Shown here one piece after another: positions 48,562 through 58,404 of a DNA stretch of 64,000 bases. The notes beneath the pieces are model-generated. The model saw only the letters and a list, made by a program, of their open reading frames with translations, ran no database searches and was not told the DNA's origin. A program made the position numbers and the translations under genes. The stretch spans positions 1 to 64,000 of the forward strand of contig NZ_JACYHB010000009.1 in assembly GCF_014837295.1 (NCBI RefSeq), written 5' to 3'. Origin of the DNA: Cellulosimicrobium arenosum. GTDB taxonomy: Bacteria; Actinomycetota; Actinomycetes; Actinomycetales; Cellulomonadaceae. Each line of letters begins with the position of its first letter. The stretch's first letter is position 1.

Positions 48562-51366
48562 GTGAGCACCGCCCTGTACCGCCGCTACCGGCCCGAGACC
48601 TTCGCCGAGGTGATCGGTCAGGACCACGTGACCGCGCCGCTCATGCAGGCGCTGCGCAGCGGCAGGGTGAACCACGCCTACCTCTTCTCGGGGCCGCGCG
48701 GCTGCGGCAAGACGACGTCCGCCCGCATCCTCGCGCGCACGCTCAACTGCGAGCAGAACACGCTCGAGCACCCCGTCGACACCCCGTGCGGGCGGTGCCC
48801 CTCGTGCGTGGACCTGGCACGCGGAGGCCCGGGGAGCCTCGACGTTGTGGAGATCGACGCGGCGTCCCACGGTGGCGTGGACGACGCGCGGGACCTGCGC
48901 GAGCGCGCGACCTTCGCGCCGACGCGCGACCGGTACAAGATCTTCATCATCGACGAGGCGCACATGGTCTCGCCCGCGGGTTTCAACGCGCTGCTCAAGA
49001 TCGTCGAGGAGCCGCCCGAGCACGTGAAGTTCGTCTTCGCGACCACCGAGCCGGACAAGGTCATCGGCACCATCCGCTCGCGCACCCACCACTACCCCTT
49101 CCGCCTCGTCCCGCCGGACGTCCTGGGCCCGTACCTCGAGCAGCTGTGCGCTGCCGAGGGTGTCACCGTCGGGTCCGGGGTTTTCCCGCTCGTCACGCGA
49201 GCGGGCGGAGGGTCGGTGCGGGACTCCTTGTCCGTCATGGACCAGCTCATCGCCGGCGCCGAGGACTCGCACGTCGACTACGAGCGCGCCGTCGCCCTCC
49301 TCGGTTACACCCACGCGACGCTGCTCGACGACGTCGTGGACGCGCTGGCAGCACGCGACGGGGCCAGCATCTTCCGCGTCGTCGACCAGGTGATCGCGAC
49401 CGGGCACGAGCCGCGGCGGTTCGTCGAGGACGTGCTCGAGCGCCTGCGCGACCTCATCGTCATCGCCGTGTCGGGCGACGAGGCCGCAGCCGTGCTGCGC
49501 GACCAGCCTGCGGACCAGCTCGCGCGCATGCGTGCGCAGGCCCAGAACCTGGGCGTGGCCGAGCTGTCCCGCGCCGCCGACCTCGCCAACGACGCGTTGA
49601 CGGAGATGAGCGGCGCGACGTCGCCGCGCCTGCACCTCGAGCTCCTCGTCGCGCGGCTGCTGCTGCCGGGTGCGGACGACGGTGCTGCCGGCTTCGCCGC
49701 CCGCCTCGACCGGCTCGAGCGTGGCGGTCTGGCGGCCCCGGCAGGGGCGGCGGTGCCGGCGGCGCCCGGACCGGTGGCGACCGTCCGCCCCGACGTCGCC
49801 GCGGCGCCTGCACCGGCCCGGCCCGCGCCGGGTGCAGCGGGTGGGCTCACCGGTGCCGCCGCCGTGCGCGCGGCGCTGCGGCCGGCAGCCGGCGACCCCG
49901 TCGTGCCGGAGACCGGCGCAGCACCCGACCCCGTGCCCGTGCGTGCCACCGATCCCGTGCCTGTCACCGACCCTGTGCCTGCCACCGACCCTGTGTCTGC
50001 GTCCGACCCCGAGCCTGCTTCCTCGGGTCGTGCAGCGGACGCGGAGCCGGTCGGGACCGGTCACGAGACCGTCGGGCCGATCGAGGACGAGGCGGTCACG
50101 CCGCCGACGAGCGCGGTCGACGCGGGCGAGCCGGACGGGACGGCGTCGTCGTCGTCGTCCGACGAACCCACCGCGGGGACCATGACCACCGAGATGCTGC
50201 GGCGGCGCTGGGACGAGGTCGTCGCCGCACTGGGCAACCAGGTCACGCGCGCGCTCGTCGGGCCGAACGCGCAGGTCGTCTCGCTCGACGACGGCGTGCT
50301 CCGCATCGGCTTCGTCGCCCCGGGCATCGCCCGCACCTTCTCGCAGCCTCGGCACGTCGAGGCGGTCGAGGAGTCGTTGTACCAGACGCTCGGCGTCCGG
50401 GCGCGGGTCGAGGCGTCCGTGCAGGAGGGCGGGGCGGGACCAGCCGTCTCCGGTCCGGAGCGTGCCCAGGACCCGCCGTCGCCGGACGGGCCGCCGTACT
50501 CGGACGAGCCCGTCCAGGACGTGCCGCGCACGCCCGGGGACACCTCCGCTGCGGGTACGGCACGGTCCGGGCTGCGACCCTCACCCGGCACCGGAGGGGT
50601 GAACCCGCCGTCGCAGGGCGAGAACGTGGCTCCGCGGGGCACCGCGCCTGCCGGCACCGGCTCCGGCCGTGTCGCACCCGGCGGCCTGGGGGGCGCGCGA
50701 GCCGTCGGTGCCGCGGCCCCCGGTCCGTCGCGGTCGGCGCCACAGGCGACTGCAGTCGCCGTGGAGCGGGACCGATCGAGCCCGGGCGTCGGTGTCGCGG
50801 TGGCCGAGCGACCCGACCCCGGCGCGTCGACGACTCCCGGGGAGGCGTCCGTCGACGCTGCCGAGGCGGCCGACGCCGCATGGCTCGCGGGCGGTGGCCT
50901 CACGGCGCCCGTGCCGGCACCGGCGCCCGCAGGGACGGCGTTCCCGGCCGACCCCGCACCGGCGCCCGAGCCTTCGGTGCGCAGGACCTCTCCCGCGCCG
51001 GGTGCACCCGGTGCGGTCTCTCCCGCCCCAGCTGCCCTCGCCCCGGCCGCAGCCGCCCCGCGGTCGACGAGCCGGGCGTCCACGGACACCGGCGTCGCCG
51101 CTCCCGTCGACAACGCTCCCGTCGACGACGCTCCCGCGCGCCGCGTTCCCGAGTCCCCGCGTCGGCTCGCCGAGCGTCAGGTGCGAGAGGCGCGGTCGCG
51201 CACGGCACCTGCCGTCGCGCCGCCGACCTCGGTCGGGGTCGCAGAGTTCGACGAGCCGTCGGCGGACGATCCCGACATCGTCTCGAGCGGGCTGGTCGGG
51301 GCCGCGCTCGTCGCGAGGCTGCTGGACGGGAAGGTCATCGAGGAGATCCAGGACCAGGGCTCCTGA
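48562..51366 (+). CDS. dnaX: DNA polymerase III subunits gamma and tau
   Basis: A 934-residue clamp-loader ATPase. The AAA+ part (1-225) has YRRYRPETFAEVIGQDHV, Walker A GPRGCGKTT, a Zn-binding cysteine cluster (C near NCEQ plus CGRCPSC), Walker B IIDEAHM, FATTEPDKV and the arginine finger region TIRSRTHHY. The helical lid and collar reach about residue 370. The rest is long and disordered, Ala/Pro-rich, with an 18-bp repeat array, and a short folded segment at about 540-620 (MLRRRWDEVVAALGNQVTRAL) like the tau C-terminal domain. GTG 48562 is 7 nt after TAGAGT, so it is leaderless. The final residues VAARLLDGKVIEEIQDQG-like form a typical end. It is followed by recR with no ybaB between them. 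Confidence 0.95.
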   Translation: MSTALYRRYRPETFAEVIGQDHVTAPLMQALRSGRVNHAYLFSGPRGCGKTTSARILARTLNCEQNTLEHPVDTPCGRCPSCVDLARGGPGSLDVVEIDAASHGGVDDARDLRERATFAPTRDRYKIFIIDEAHMVSPAGFNALLKIVEEPPEHVKFVFATTEPDKVIGTIRSRTHHYPFRLVPPDVLGPYLEQLCAAEGVTVGSGVFPLVTRAGGGSVRDSLSVMDQLIAGAEDSHVDYERAVALLGYTHATLLDDVVDALAARDGASIFRVVDQVIATGHEPRRFVEDVLERLRDLIVIAVSGDEAAAVLRDQPADQLARMRAQAQNLGVAELSRAADLANDALTEMSGATSPRLHLELLVARLLLPGADDGAAGFAARLDRLERGGLAAPAGAAVPAAPGPVATVRPDVAAAPAPARPAPGAAGGLTGAAAVRAALRPAAGDPVVPETGAAPDPVPVRATDPVPVTDPVPATDPVSASDPEPASSGRAADAEPVGTGHETVGPIEDEAVTPPTSAVDAGEPDGTASSSSSDEPTAGTMTTEMLRRRWDEVVAALGNQVTRALVGPNAQVVSLDDGVLRIGFVAPGIARTFSQPRHVEAVEESLYQTLGVRARVEASVQEGGAGPAVSGPERAQDPPSPDGPPYSDEPVQDVPRTPGDTSAAGTARSGLRPSPGTGGVNPPSQGENVAPRGTAPAGTGSGRVAPGGLGGARAVGAAAPGPSRSAPQATAVAVERDRSSPGVGVAVAERPDPGASTTPGEASVDAAEAADAAWLAGGGLTAPVPAPAPAGTAFPADPAPAPEPSVRRTSPAPGAPGAVSPAPAALAPAAAAPRSTSRASTDTGVAAPVDNAPVDDAPARRVPESPRRLAERQVREARSRTAPAVAPPTSVGVAEFDEPSADDPDIVSSGLVGAALVARLLDGKVIEEIQDQGS
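49951..50004 (+). repeat. Three 18-bp tandem units in the dnaX linker
   Basis: GATCCCGTGCCTGTCACC, GACCCTGTGCCTGCCACC and GACCCTGTGTCTGCGTCC encode DPVPVT, DPVPAT and DPVSAS. A weaker unit precedes them. Further 15-bp repeats occur at 51100-51129. These expand the disordered linker between the clamp-loader body and the C-terminal tail. Confidence 0.75.
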
Positions 51367-51414
51367 GCGCGCGGGAGGGCCTGACGGGTGGGTAGGGCCC
51401 CGTAGGCTGGGGGC

Positions 51415-52014
51415 GTGTACGAAGGCGCGGTCCAAGACCTGATCGACGAGCTCGGCCGACTTCCCGGCGTCGGGCCCAAGAGCGCGCAGCGCATCGCGTT
51501 CCACCTGCTCGCTGCGGACACGTCCGACGTCCGACGGCTCGCCGACGCCCTGACCGAGGTGAAGGCCCGCGTGCGGTTCTGCGACACGTGCGGCAACGTC
51601 GCAGAGTCCGAGCAGTGCCGCGTGTGCGCCGACCCGCGCCGTTCGGTGGACGTGATCTGCGTCGTCGAGGAGCCGAAGGACGTCGTCGCGATCGAGCGCA
51701 CGCGCGAGTTCCGCGGCCGGTACCACGTGCTCGGTGGCGCCATCAACCCGATCGAGAACGTGGGGCCCGGTGACCTGCGGATCTCCCAGCTCATGACTCG
51801 GCTCGCGGACGGCCAGGTCACCGAGGTCATCCTCGCGACGGACCCGAACGTCGAGGGCGAGGCGACGGCGACGTACCTCGCCCGGATGCTCGGTCCCATG
51901 GGTCTGCGCGTGACACGCCTGGCGTCCGGGCTACCGGTCGGGGGAGACTTGGAGTACGCGGACGAGGTGACCCTCGGCCGGGCGTTCGAGGGCCGACGAC
52001 TCGTCGGCGGCTGA
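51415..52014 (+). CDS. recR: Recombination mediator RecR
   Basis: A 199-residue protein acting with RecF and RecO to load RecA at gaps. The HhH segment [24 protein letters not shown] opens it, the zinc finger FCDTCGN...QCRVCADP lies at about 55-70, and the Toprim domain has [25 protein letters not shown] and [19 protein letters not shown]. All hallmark motifs are present and the length is standard. GTG 51415 follows TAGGCT by 6 nt, so it is leaderless and transcribed separately from dnaX, 48 bases upstream. Confidence 0.96.
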   Translation: MYEGAVQDLIDELGRLPGVGPKSAQRIAFHLLAADTSDVRRLADALTEVKARVRFCDTCGNVAESEQCRVCADPRRSVDVICVVEEPKDVVAIERTREFRGRYHVLGGAINPIENVGPGDLRISQLMTRLADGQVTEVILATDPNVEGEATATYLARMLGPMGLRVTRLASGLPVGGDLEYADEVTLGRAFEGRRLVGG

Positions 52015-52029
52015 CGGAGGGTGGACACC

Positions 52030-52599
52030 ATGGGGGAGATCGAGAACGATCCCGACCTGCAGGAGATCGCCGAGGGCATGGCGGGCCAGGCCCGCGCCTA
52101 CCTGACGACGACGACCCAGGTCGCGGCCGGCGCCGTGCCCGGTGCCGCCCTCCCGCTCCTGCTCCTCGCGCTCTCCGACGTCCTGGCCGCAGGAGCGCGG
52201 CTCGGCGCGGTCGGCGATGTCGTGCCGGTCGAGCGGTTCGAGCCCGACCCCGGCCCGGACACGGACCTGGATCCGCTGCGCACCGCGTTCACCCGCCTGT
52301 TCGACGGGTTCGACGACTACGTCGAGGTCACGGACCCCCTCGTCGGGCCGGAGATCGGCGCGGCCAGCCTGTCCGGCGACCTCGCGTGCGTCGCCGAGTG
52401 CCTCGCGAAGGGCTTGCAGCACTACGAGACCGGTCGCGAGCTCGAGGGCCTGTGGTGGTGGCAGTTCTCGTACGTCTCGTTGTGGGGTGAGCGCGCCGCG
52501 AGCGGTCTGCGCGTCCTGCAGAGCGCGCTCGCGCACCTGCGGCTCGACGTCGAGGACGACGTCGCCACCGAGGCGGAGTACGACGCCCTGCAGACGTGA
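52030..52599 (+). CDS. DUF5063 family protein
   Basis: A 189-residue, mostly helical protein: GMAGQARAYLTTTTQVAAG, PLRTAFTRLFDGFDDYVEV, then the family signature GRELEGLWWWQFSYVSLWGERAASGLRVLQSAL. DUF5063 genes commonly sit right after recR in actinobacteria; no function is established. ATG 52030 was chosen because GGAGGG lies 8 nt upstream; GTG 52021 is a possible longer start. It is 15 bases from the recR stop and probably co-transcribed. Confidence 0.85.
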   Translation: MGEIENDPDLQEIAEGMAGQARAYLTTTTQVAAGAVPGAALPLLLLALSDVLAAGARLGAVGDVVPVERFEPDPGPDTDLDPLRTAFTRLFDGFDDYVEVTDPLVGPEIGAASLSGDLACVAECLAKGLQHYETGRELEGLWWWQFSYVSLWGERAASGLRVLQSALAHLRLDVEDDVATEAEYDALQT

Positions 52600-52617
52600 T
52601 CGCGGGCGCGCGGGCGG

Positions 52618-53424
52618 TCAGGACCCGCCGGGCGTCGCGCCGTAGTGGTCGCCCAGGGCGGCGGGGTAGTCCTCCCACCGCAGGTCGGCAGGGTCGCGCC
52701 CCTCGCGAGCGGCGACGAGCCGGTCGAGGTAGTACTCCCAGCCCGGCCCGACGGAACGTGCGTCGTCGCCGGGTGCGAGGAGCTGACGGAACGTGAGCGT
52801 CGTGACGCCCTCGGCCTCGGCGAGGTCGAACCCGATGTGCCAGGTCTCGTCACCCGTCGCCGTGTCGGCCGCGAAGCGGAAGGGTGGGTCGCAGCGCGTG
52901 ATGGTGTACTCCTCGGGCTCGACGTCCTCGCCCTCGGCGGTCATCCGGAAGCTGACGTGACCGGTCGAGGGGTCTCCCGTCCAGCGTCCGATCCAGCGGG
53001 CGAGGCGGCCGGGTTCGGTGAGGCTGGCCCAGACATCCTCCACCGGCGCCCGGAACGTCCGGGTGACCACCAGCTCCGTCCCCGCGGGCCCGTGCTCGAC
53101 CAGCCCGCCGGGGACGAGCCGTGCCCCGGCCGCGGAGCCGCCCGCGTCGTCGGGTGCCGGGACCGGCGACGACGTGGCGAGCGCTGCGAGGAGTGCACGC
53201 ACCGGTTCGAGGCCCTCTGCCCGGGCCGAGTACACCCGGGTCCTCCCGCGGGTCACGACACCCACGAGTCCTGCCTCGCGCAGTACCCGCAGGTGGCGGC
53301 TCACTCCGGGACGCGAGACGCCGGGGCGTCCGGCCGCGAGGGCACCCGCGGTCAGGTCCTCGCGTCGGAGTGCGAGCAGCAGGTCCCGGCGCACCGGGTC
53401 GGCCAGCGCGGCGAACACGTCCAT
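52618..53424 (-). CDS. ArsR-type regulator fused to an SRPBCC/AHSA1 domain
   Basis: A 268-residue fusion. Residues 1-85 are an ArsR winged helix (MDVFAALADPVRRDLLLALR, PGVSRPGVSRHLRVLREAGLV, RGRTRVYSARAEGLEPVRALL). Residues about 110-255 are a START-like AHSA1 domain (ELVVTRTFRAPVEDVWASLT, LARWIGRWTGDP, EEYTITRCDPPFRF, GPGWEYYLDRLVAA). Separate ArsR and AHSA1 genes often adjoin; here they are one protein, so ligand binding by the SRPBCC pocket could control DNA binding directly. ATG 53424 follows TACGCT by 6 nt, and a palindromic operator covers that promoter. It diverges from a TSUP exporter gene. Confidence 0.88.
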   Translation of the reverse strand: MDVFAALADPVRRDLLLALRREDLTAGALAAGRPGVSRPGVSRHLRVLREAGLVGVVTRGRTRVYSARAEGLEPVRALLAALATSSPVPAPDDAGGSAAGARLVPGGLVEHGPAGTELVVTRTFRAPVEDVWASLTEPGRLARWIGRWTGDPSTGHVSFRMTAEGEDVEPEEYTITRCDPPFRFAADTATGDETWHIGFDLAEAEGVTTLTFRQLLAPGDDARSVGPGWEYYLDRLVAAREGRDPADLRWEDYPAALGDHYGATPGGS

Positions 53425-53431
53425 GGCTAAA

Positions 53432-53451
53432 GCGTAACGCGCCGGTTACGC
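53432..53451. promoter_or_regulatory. Palindromic operator between the ArsR-SRPBCC and TSUP genes
   Basis: GCGTAAC (53432-53438) and GTTACGC (53445-53451) form a perfect inverted repeat with a 6-base spacer. It overlaps the TACGCT -10 of the ArsR fusion gene and lies 22 bases from the divergent exporter start. It could therefore repress both. Confidence 0.75.
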
Positions 53452-53473
53452 ATCGTCGTGGTACCACTAGGGG

Positions 53474-54289
53474 GTGCTGCCGACCTTCGTCCTCCCGTCC
53501 TCCGGAGCGCTCGAGATCGACGGGCTGACGCTCGTGCTGCTCGTGGTCGCTGCGCTCGCTGCGGGCTGGATCGACGCCGTCGTCGGCGGGGGCGGTCTCG
53601 TCCAGCTCCCTGCCCTGCTCCTCGTGCCGGGGATCAGCCCGGTGCAGGCTCTCGCGACCAACAAGCTCGCGAGCATCATGGGCACGTCCGTCAGCGCGGC
53701 GACCTACTACCGGCGCGTGGGCCCGGACCTGCGGACCGCGGGCCCGATGGCGCTCACGGCCCTCGTCGGCGCGATCGGCGGTGCGGCGCTCGCGTCCCGC
53801 ATACCGGCCGAGCTCTTCACGCCGATCATCCTCGTCGTGCTGATCGGCGTCGCGGTGTACACGATCGCGCGGCCGCAGCTGGGGCACACGACGAACCTGC
53901 GCTGGGAGGGCAACGGGCACCGGTGGGCCGCCGCGGGGATCGGGCTCGTCATCGGGACCTACGACGGCCTGCTCGGGCCGGGCACGGGAACGTTCTTCGT
54001 CATCGCCCTGGTCAGCGGGCTCGGGTACGCGTTCCTGCCGGCGTCGGCGCTGGCGAAGATCGCGAACTTCGCGACGAACGCCGGCGCGCTCATCTTCTTC
54101 GTGCCGTACGGCGCCGTGATCTGGGGCCTCGGGCTCGCGATGGGCGTCGCCAACTTCGTCGGCGCGTACATCGGTGCGCGCATGGCCGTGGCGAAGGGCA
54201 GCGCGTTCGTGCGCGTCGTGTTCGTCGTCGTCGTCGGCGCCCTCGTGATCAAGCTGGGGTACGACGTCGTCCAGGACCTCCTGGGATGA
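53474..54289 (+). CDS. TSUP (TauE/SafE) family membrane exporter
   Basis: A 271-residue membrane protein with about eight helices. The first repeat has WIDAVVGGGGLVQLPALLLV and ISPVQALATNKLASIMGTSVSAATYYR. The second has IGLVIGTYDGLLGPGTGTFFVIALV and ASALAKIANFATNAGALIFFV. These paired G-rich and TNK/KIANFATN motifs define the TSUP family, which exports sulfite, sulfoacetate or related organosulfur anions. The substrate is not shown. The GTG start gives a short leader. Its divergent placement next to the ArsR-SRPBCC fusion and shared operator suggest regulation by that protein. Confidence 0.88.
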   Translation: MLPTFVLPSSGALEIDGLTLVLLVVAALAAGWIDAVVGGGGLVQLPALLLVPGISPVQALATNKLASIMGTSVSAATYYRRVGPDLRTAGPMALTALVGAIGGAALASRIPAELFTPIILVVLIGVAVYTIARPQLGHTTNLRWEGNGHRWAAAGIGLVIGTYDGLLGPGTGTFFVIALVSGLGYAFLPASALAKIANFATNAGALIFFVPYGAVIWGLGLAMGVANFVGAYIGARMAVAKGSAFVRVVFVVVVGALVIKLGYDVVQDLLG

Positions 54290-54342
54290 CGTGAGCCCGG
54301 ACTGACGTGAGCCGCGCGGGCCAGGGACGTCCGGGACGACGA

Positions 54343-54407
54343 GACCCGGCCGGGCCGCGCGCCACGGACCAGGGGCGTGGTCCGTGGCGCGGTCTCCCGA
54401 CCGGGTC
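54343..54407. terminator. Large bidirectional hairpin between TSUP and Opp-type operons
   Basis: A perfect 13-bp stem, GCGCCACGGACCA (54359-54371) with TGGTCCGTGGCGC (54378-54390), is enclosed by GACCCGG (54343-54349) and CCGGGTC (54401-54407). It sits between converging genes and should end both transcripts. Confidence 0.75.
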
Positions 54408-54461
54408 CGCCGAGGTGGGTGCGTCGCGCGACCGTGGGGACGGTCGACGAGGGCCCACCGG

Positions 54462-55607
54462 CTAGGAGGAGCGGCGCGGCCACCCCGTCGAGATCGTCTC
54501 CTCGTCCTCCGCTTCCGTCTCGAGCGGGTCCTCGTGGAGCTCGGCGATGACCGACGAACCCGGAGCGCCCGGCGTCGACCCGTGCAGGTCCGGACGGTTC
54601 GCCACGGTCGTGACGCCGCTCGACGCCTTGTAGCCCTTCTTCCGCATCGCGCGGGCACGCTCGCCCGCAGACCGCAGCCGCGGGTTCACGTACTCGTCGA
54701 TCCCGAAGTTGATGAGCGAGAGAGCCATCCCCAGCAGCGCGATGCACAGACCGGCCGGGATGTACCACCACCACGCGTCCGGGAACGCCCCGTTCTGCTG
54801 CGCCCAGAACAGGATGGTTCCCCAGTTCAGGTTGGTGATCGGGATGATGCCGATGAACGCGAGCGTCGTCAGGCCGAGCACGGCTGCGGTCACGGTGCCG
54901 ACGAAGCTGGACGCGATGATCGCGGTGAGGTTCGGCAGCATCTCGACCGTGATGATCCGGTACAGCTTCTCCCCGTTCGCGCGAGCAGCCTGGACGAAGT
55001 CCCGGTTGCGCAACGACATCGTCTGGGCGCGCAGGACACGTGCGCCCCAGGCCCAGCCGGTGAGCGCGAGGACCGCCGCGATGAGGAACAGGCTCGGGCT
55101 CTCGTAGTTCGACGCCACGATGATCATCAGGGGCAGCGCCGGGAGCACGAGGAACACGTTCGTGATCGCCGACAGGCTCTCGCTCTTCCAGCCCGCCACG
55201 TAGCCCGCGGTCACTCCGACGAGGACCGCCACGATCATGGCGATGATGCCCGAGAGGAATCCGACGACGAGGACACCGCGGGTTCCGTAGATGAGCTGGC
55301 TCAGGATGTCCTCTCCCATGTTGGTCGTCCCGAGCAGGTGGGCCATGGACGGTGCCTGGGCCCCGTATGCCTCCGGGTCCTGCGCGCGCGGCTCGTAGGG
55401 CGCGAGAACGTCGCCGAAGATCGCGACCAGCGTGAAGAACCCGAGGATGATCAACCCGGTCAGGGACTTGCCGTTGCGGAACATCGCGAACGCGGAGCCA
55501 GCCTTCGAGCGCTTGGTCTTCGCGGGCCGCGACGGGGGAGCGGGGTCCGGCGTCGCCGGGTCGGTGGTGCTGTCCTCGCTCGTCGCGGGGCTCGTGGTGG
55601 ACGTCAT
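54462..55607 (-). CDS. Oligosaccharide/oligopeptide ABC permease (DppC/OppC type)
   Basis: A 381-residue inner-membrane permease. After a 45-residue polar N-terminus comes FRNGKSLTGLIILGFFTLVAIFGDVLAPY, then the OppC-type HLLGTTNMGEDILSQLIYGTR. The EAA loop (LRNRDFVQAARANGEKLYRIITVEMLPNL) contacts the ATPases, and RLRSAGERARAMRKKG follows the last helix. About six helices are present, with an acidic C-terminal tail of about 50 residues longer than usual. It is the last gene of a five-gene transporter set (plus GH3 upstream), 3 bases after the DppB stop. Confidence 0.9.
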   Translation of the reverse strand: MTSTTSPATSEDSTTDPATPDPAPPSRPAKTKRSKAGSAFAMFRNGKSLTGLIILGFFTLVAIFGDVLAPYEPRAQDPEAYGAQAPSMAHLLGTTNMGEDILSQLIYGTRGVLVVGFLSGIIAMIVAVLVGVTAGYVAGWKSESLSAITNVFLVLPALPLMIIVASNYESPSLFLIAAVLALTGWAWGARVLRAQTMSLRNRDFVQAARANGEKLYRIITVEMLPNLTAIIASSFVGTVTAAVLGLTTLAFIGIIPITNLNWGTILFWAQQNGAFPDAWWWYIPAGLCIALLGMALSLINFGIDEYVNPRLRSAGERARAMRKKGYKASSGVTTVANRPDLHGSTPGAPGSSVIAELHEDPLETEAEDEETISTGWPRRSS

Positions 55608-55610
55608 GGC

Positions 55611-56594
55611 TCAGGCCTCCGTCATACGGGTGCGCGGGTCGAGGGCGGCGTGCGCGACGTCCGCCAGGATGTTGGCCACGAGGACCGCGAGGGTGATGAC
55701 GAGGAAGAGCCCCTGCATCAACGGGTAGTCCTTCGCGTTCGTGGCGTCGAGGAGCTGCTTGCCGACGCCCGGGTAGGAGAAGACGAGCTCCATGACGAGG
55801 GTCCCGCCGACGATGAAGCCGAGCGAGAGCGCGAAGCTCGACAGCTGCGGGAGGACGGCGTTGCGCGACGCGTAGTGGGTCAGGACCCGACGCGGGCTCA
55901 GCCCCTTGGCCTGGGCAACCGTCACGTAGTCCTCGTCGAGCACCGTCATCATCATGTTGCGCATGCCGAGGATCCAGCCACCGAGGGATGCGACCACGAT
56001 CGTCAGCGCGGGCAGCGTGCCGTGGTGGATGACGTCCCCGACGAAGTCCCAGGACCAGTTGGGCACGACGCCCTTGCTGTACGCGTGGGAGGCCGGGAAC
56101 CAGCCGAGCGAGACCGAGAAGACGGCGATGGCGATGAGAGCCATCCAGAAGTAGGGGACCGTCGACAGGAAGGTCGCGACCGGCACGATCGCGTCCGCCC
56201 TGCTGCCGCGACGCCAGCCGATCACGGCGCCGAGCGACGTGCCGAGGAAGAAGCTGAGGATCGTCGCGATCCCGACGAGCCCGATCGTCCACGGCAGTCC
56301 GGCCGCGATGACCTCGGTGACGGGCGCCAGCCCCTTGGAGAACGAGAGGCCGAGGTCGCCGTGGAGGAGGAGGCCCCAGTACTCGACGTACTGCTGCCAC
56401 AGGGACTTGTCCGTGTTCAGCCCGAACAGGATGCGCAGCGAGTCCGCGGCCTCGGGACTCACCCGACCCTGGTTCTTGGCCAGGTAGGCGTTGACGGGGT
56501 CGCCCTTGAGCATGCGCGGCAGGAAGAAGTTGATCGTGATCGCCGCCCAGGCCGTGAACAGGTAGAAGGCGGTGCGACGCAGGAAGAATCTCAC
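55611..56594 (-). CDS. Oligosaccharide/oligopeptide ABC permease (DppB/OppB type)
   Basis: A 327-residue permease. It starts MRFFLRRTAFYLFTAWAAI, then ITINFFLPRMLKGDPVNAY with the GDP motif of this group, GDLGLSFSKGLAPVTEVIAAGLPWTIGL, the EAA loop YVTVAQAKGLSPRRVLTHYASRNAVLPQL and VMELVFSYPGVGKQLLDA. Six helices are expected. The GLPWTI and SYPG-GK motifs are standard for the peptide/nickel/oligosaccharide (Pep5E-type) importers. It partners the OppC-type permease and the two ATPases encoded next to it. Confidence 0.9.
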   Translation of the reverse strand: MRFFLRRTAFYLFTAWAAITINFFLPRMLKGDPVNAYLAKNQGRVSPEAADSLRILFGLNTDKSLWQQYVEYWGLLLHGDLGLSFSKGLAPVTEVIAAGLPWTIGLVGIATILSFFLGTSLGAVIGWRRGSRADAIVPVATFLSTVPYFWMALIAIAVFSVSLGWFPASHAYSKGVVPNWSWDFVGDVIHHGTLPALTIVVASLGGWILGMRNMMMTVLDEDYVTVAQAKGLSPRRVLTHYASRNAVLPQLSSFALSLGFIVGGTLVMELVFSYPGVGKQLLDATNAKDYPLMQGLFLVITLAVLVANILADVAHAALDPRTRMTEA

Positions 56595-56598
56595 GGGG

Positions 56599-57404
56599 TC
56601 AGCTCCTCGACGGCGCAGCGGCCGGGCCGGTCCCGGAGAAGTGGATCTCCGGGTTCGGCGAGGCGTCGCGCAGCGAACGGGTGTACGGGTGCTGGGGATC
56701 GAGGATCACATCGTCCGACGGGCCGCGCTCCACGACGACACCGTGGTGCAGCACCATGATCTCGTCGCTGAAGTGCCGGGCCGTGGCGAGGTCGTGCGTG
56801 ATGTACAGGACGCCCAGGTTGTTCTCGCGCTGCAGGTCGGCGAGGAGGTTGAGCACGCCGAGGCGGATCGACACGTCGAGCATCGAGACCGGCTCGTCGG
56901 CGATGAGCAGCGACGGCCGGGACGCGAGCGCTCGCGCGATGGCGACGCGCTGCCGCTGCCCGCCGGACAGCTCGTGCGGCCGGCGCTCGGCGATGTCCGG
57001 GTCGAGGCGCACGTGCTCGAGAAGGCGGGCGACCTCCGCGTCGACCTCGTCCTTCGGGACCACCTTGTCGAGCCGCAGCGGACGCTCCACGTGGTGGCGG
57101 ATCGTGTGGTACGGGTTCAGGGAGGCGAACGGGTCCTGGAACACCATGCGGACCTGTTGGCGATAGCGACGCAGAGCGCTGCCCCGATGGGGGATCTGCT
57201 TGCCGTCGAGCAGGATGTCGCCCGACGTCGCGTGCTCGAGCTGCGTGAGGATCTTCGCGATCGTCGACTTGCCGCTGCCCGACTGTCCGACGAGAGCGAT
57301 GGTTCGCCCGGACGTGAGGGTGAAGCTCACGTCGTCGAGCGCGAGCAGCTCGCCGGCGCCACGGATCTTGTAGCGCTTGGTGACGTGGGAGAACTCGAGG
57401 GTGG

Positions 57405-57408
<4 letters not shown>
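56599..57408 (-). CDS. ABC importer ATPase (OppF type)
   Basis: A 269-residue ATPase with Walker A GQSGSGKST, Q-loop VRMVFQDPFASLNPYHTI (the PxxSLNP mark of the Opp family), signature LSGGQRQRVAIARAL, Walker B LLIADEPVSMLD and the His loop YITHDLATA. The C-terminal part (ERGPSDDVILDPQHPYTRSLRDASPNPE) is the oligopeptide/oligosaccharide-type regulatory tail. Its ATG overlaps the OppD stop by 4 bases and it is followed 4 bases on by the DppB gene. Confidence 0.92.
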
Positions 57409-58286
<878 letters not shown>

Positions 58287-58404
58287 ACGTCCTACCTGTT
58301 TCTGTGCTGGTTGGTGCGCGGGGTCCGCGGGGTGGGCGGGCGGAGGCCTCGGGAGGACGGCCGCTGCCCGCTCACCCCGCGGGTTCAGACGATCAGGGCT
58401 CTGA

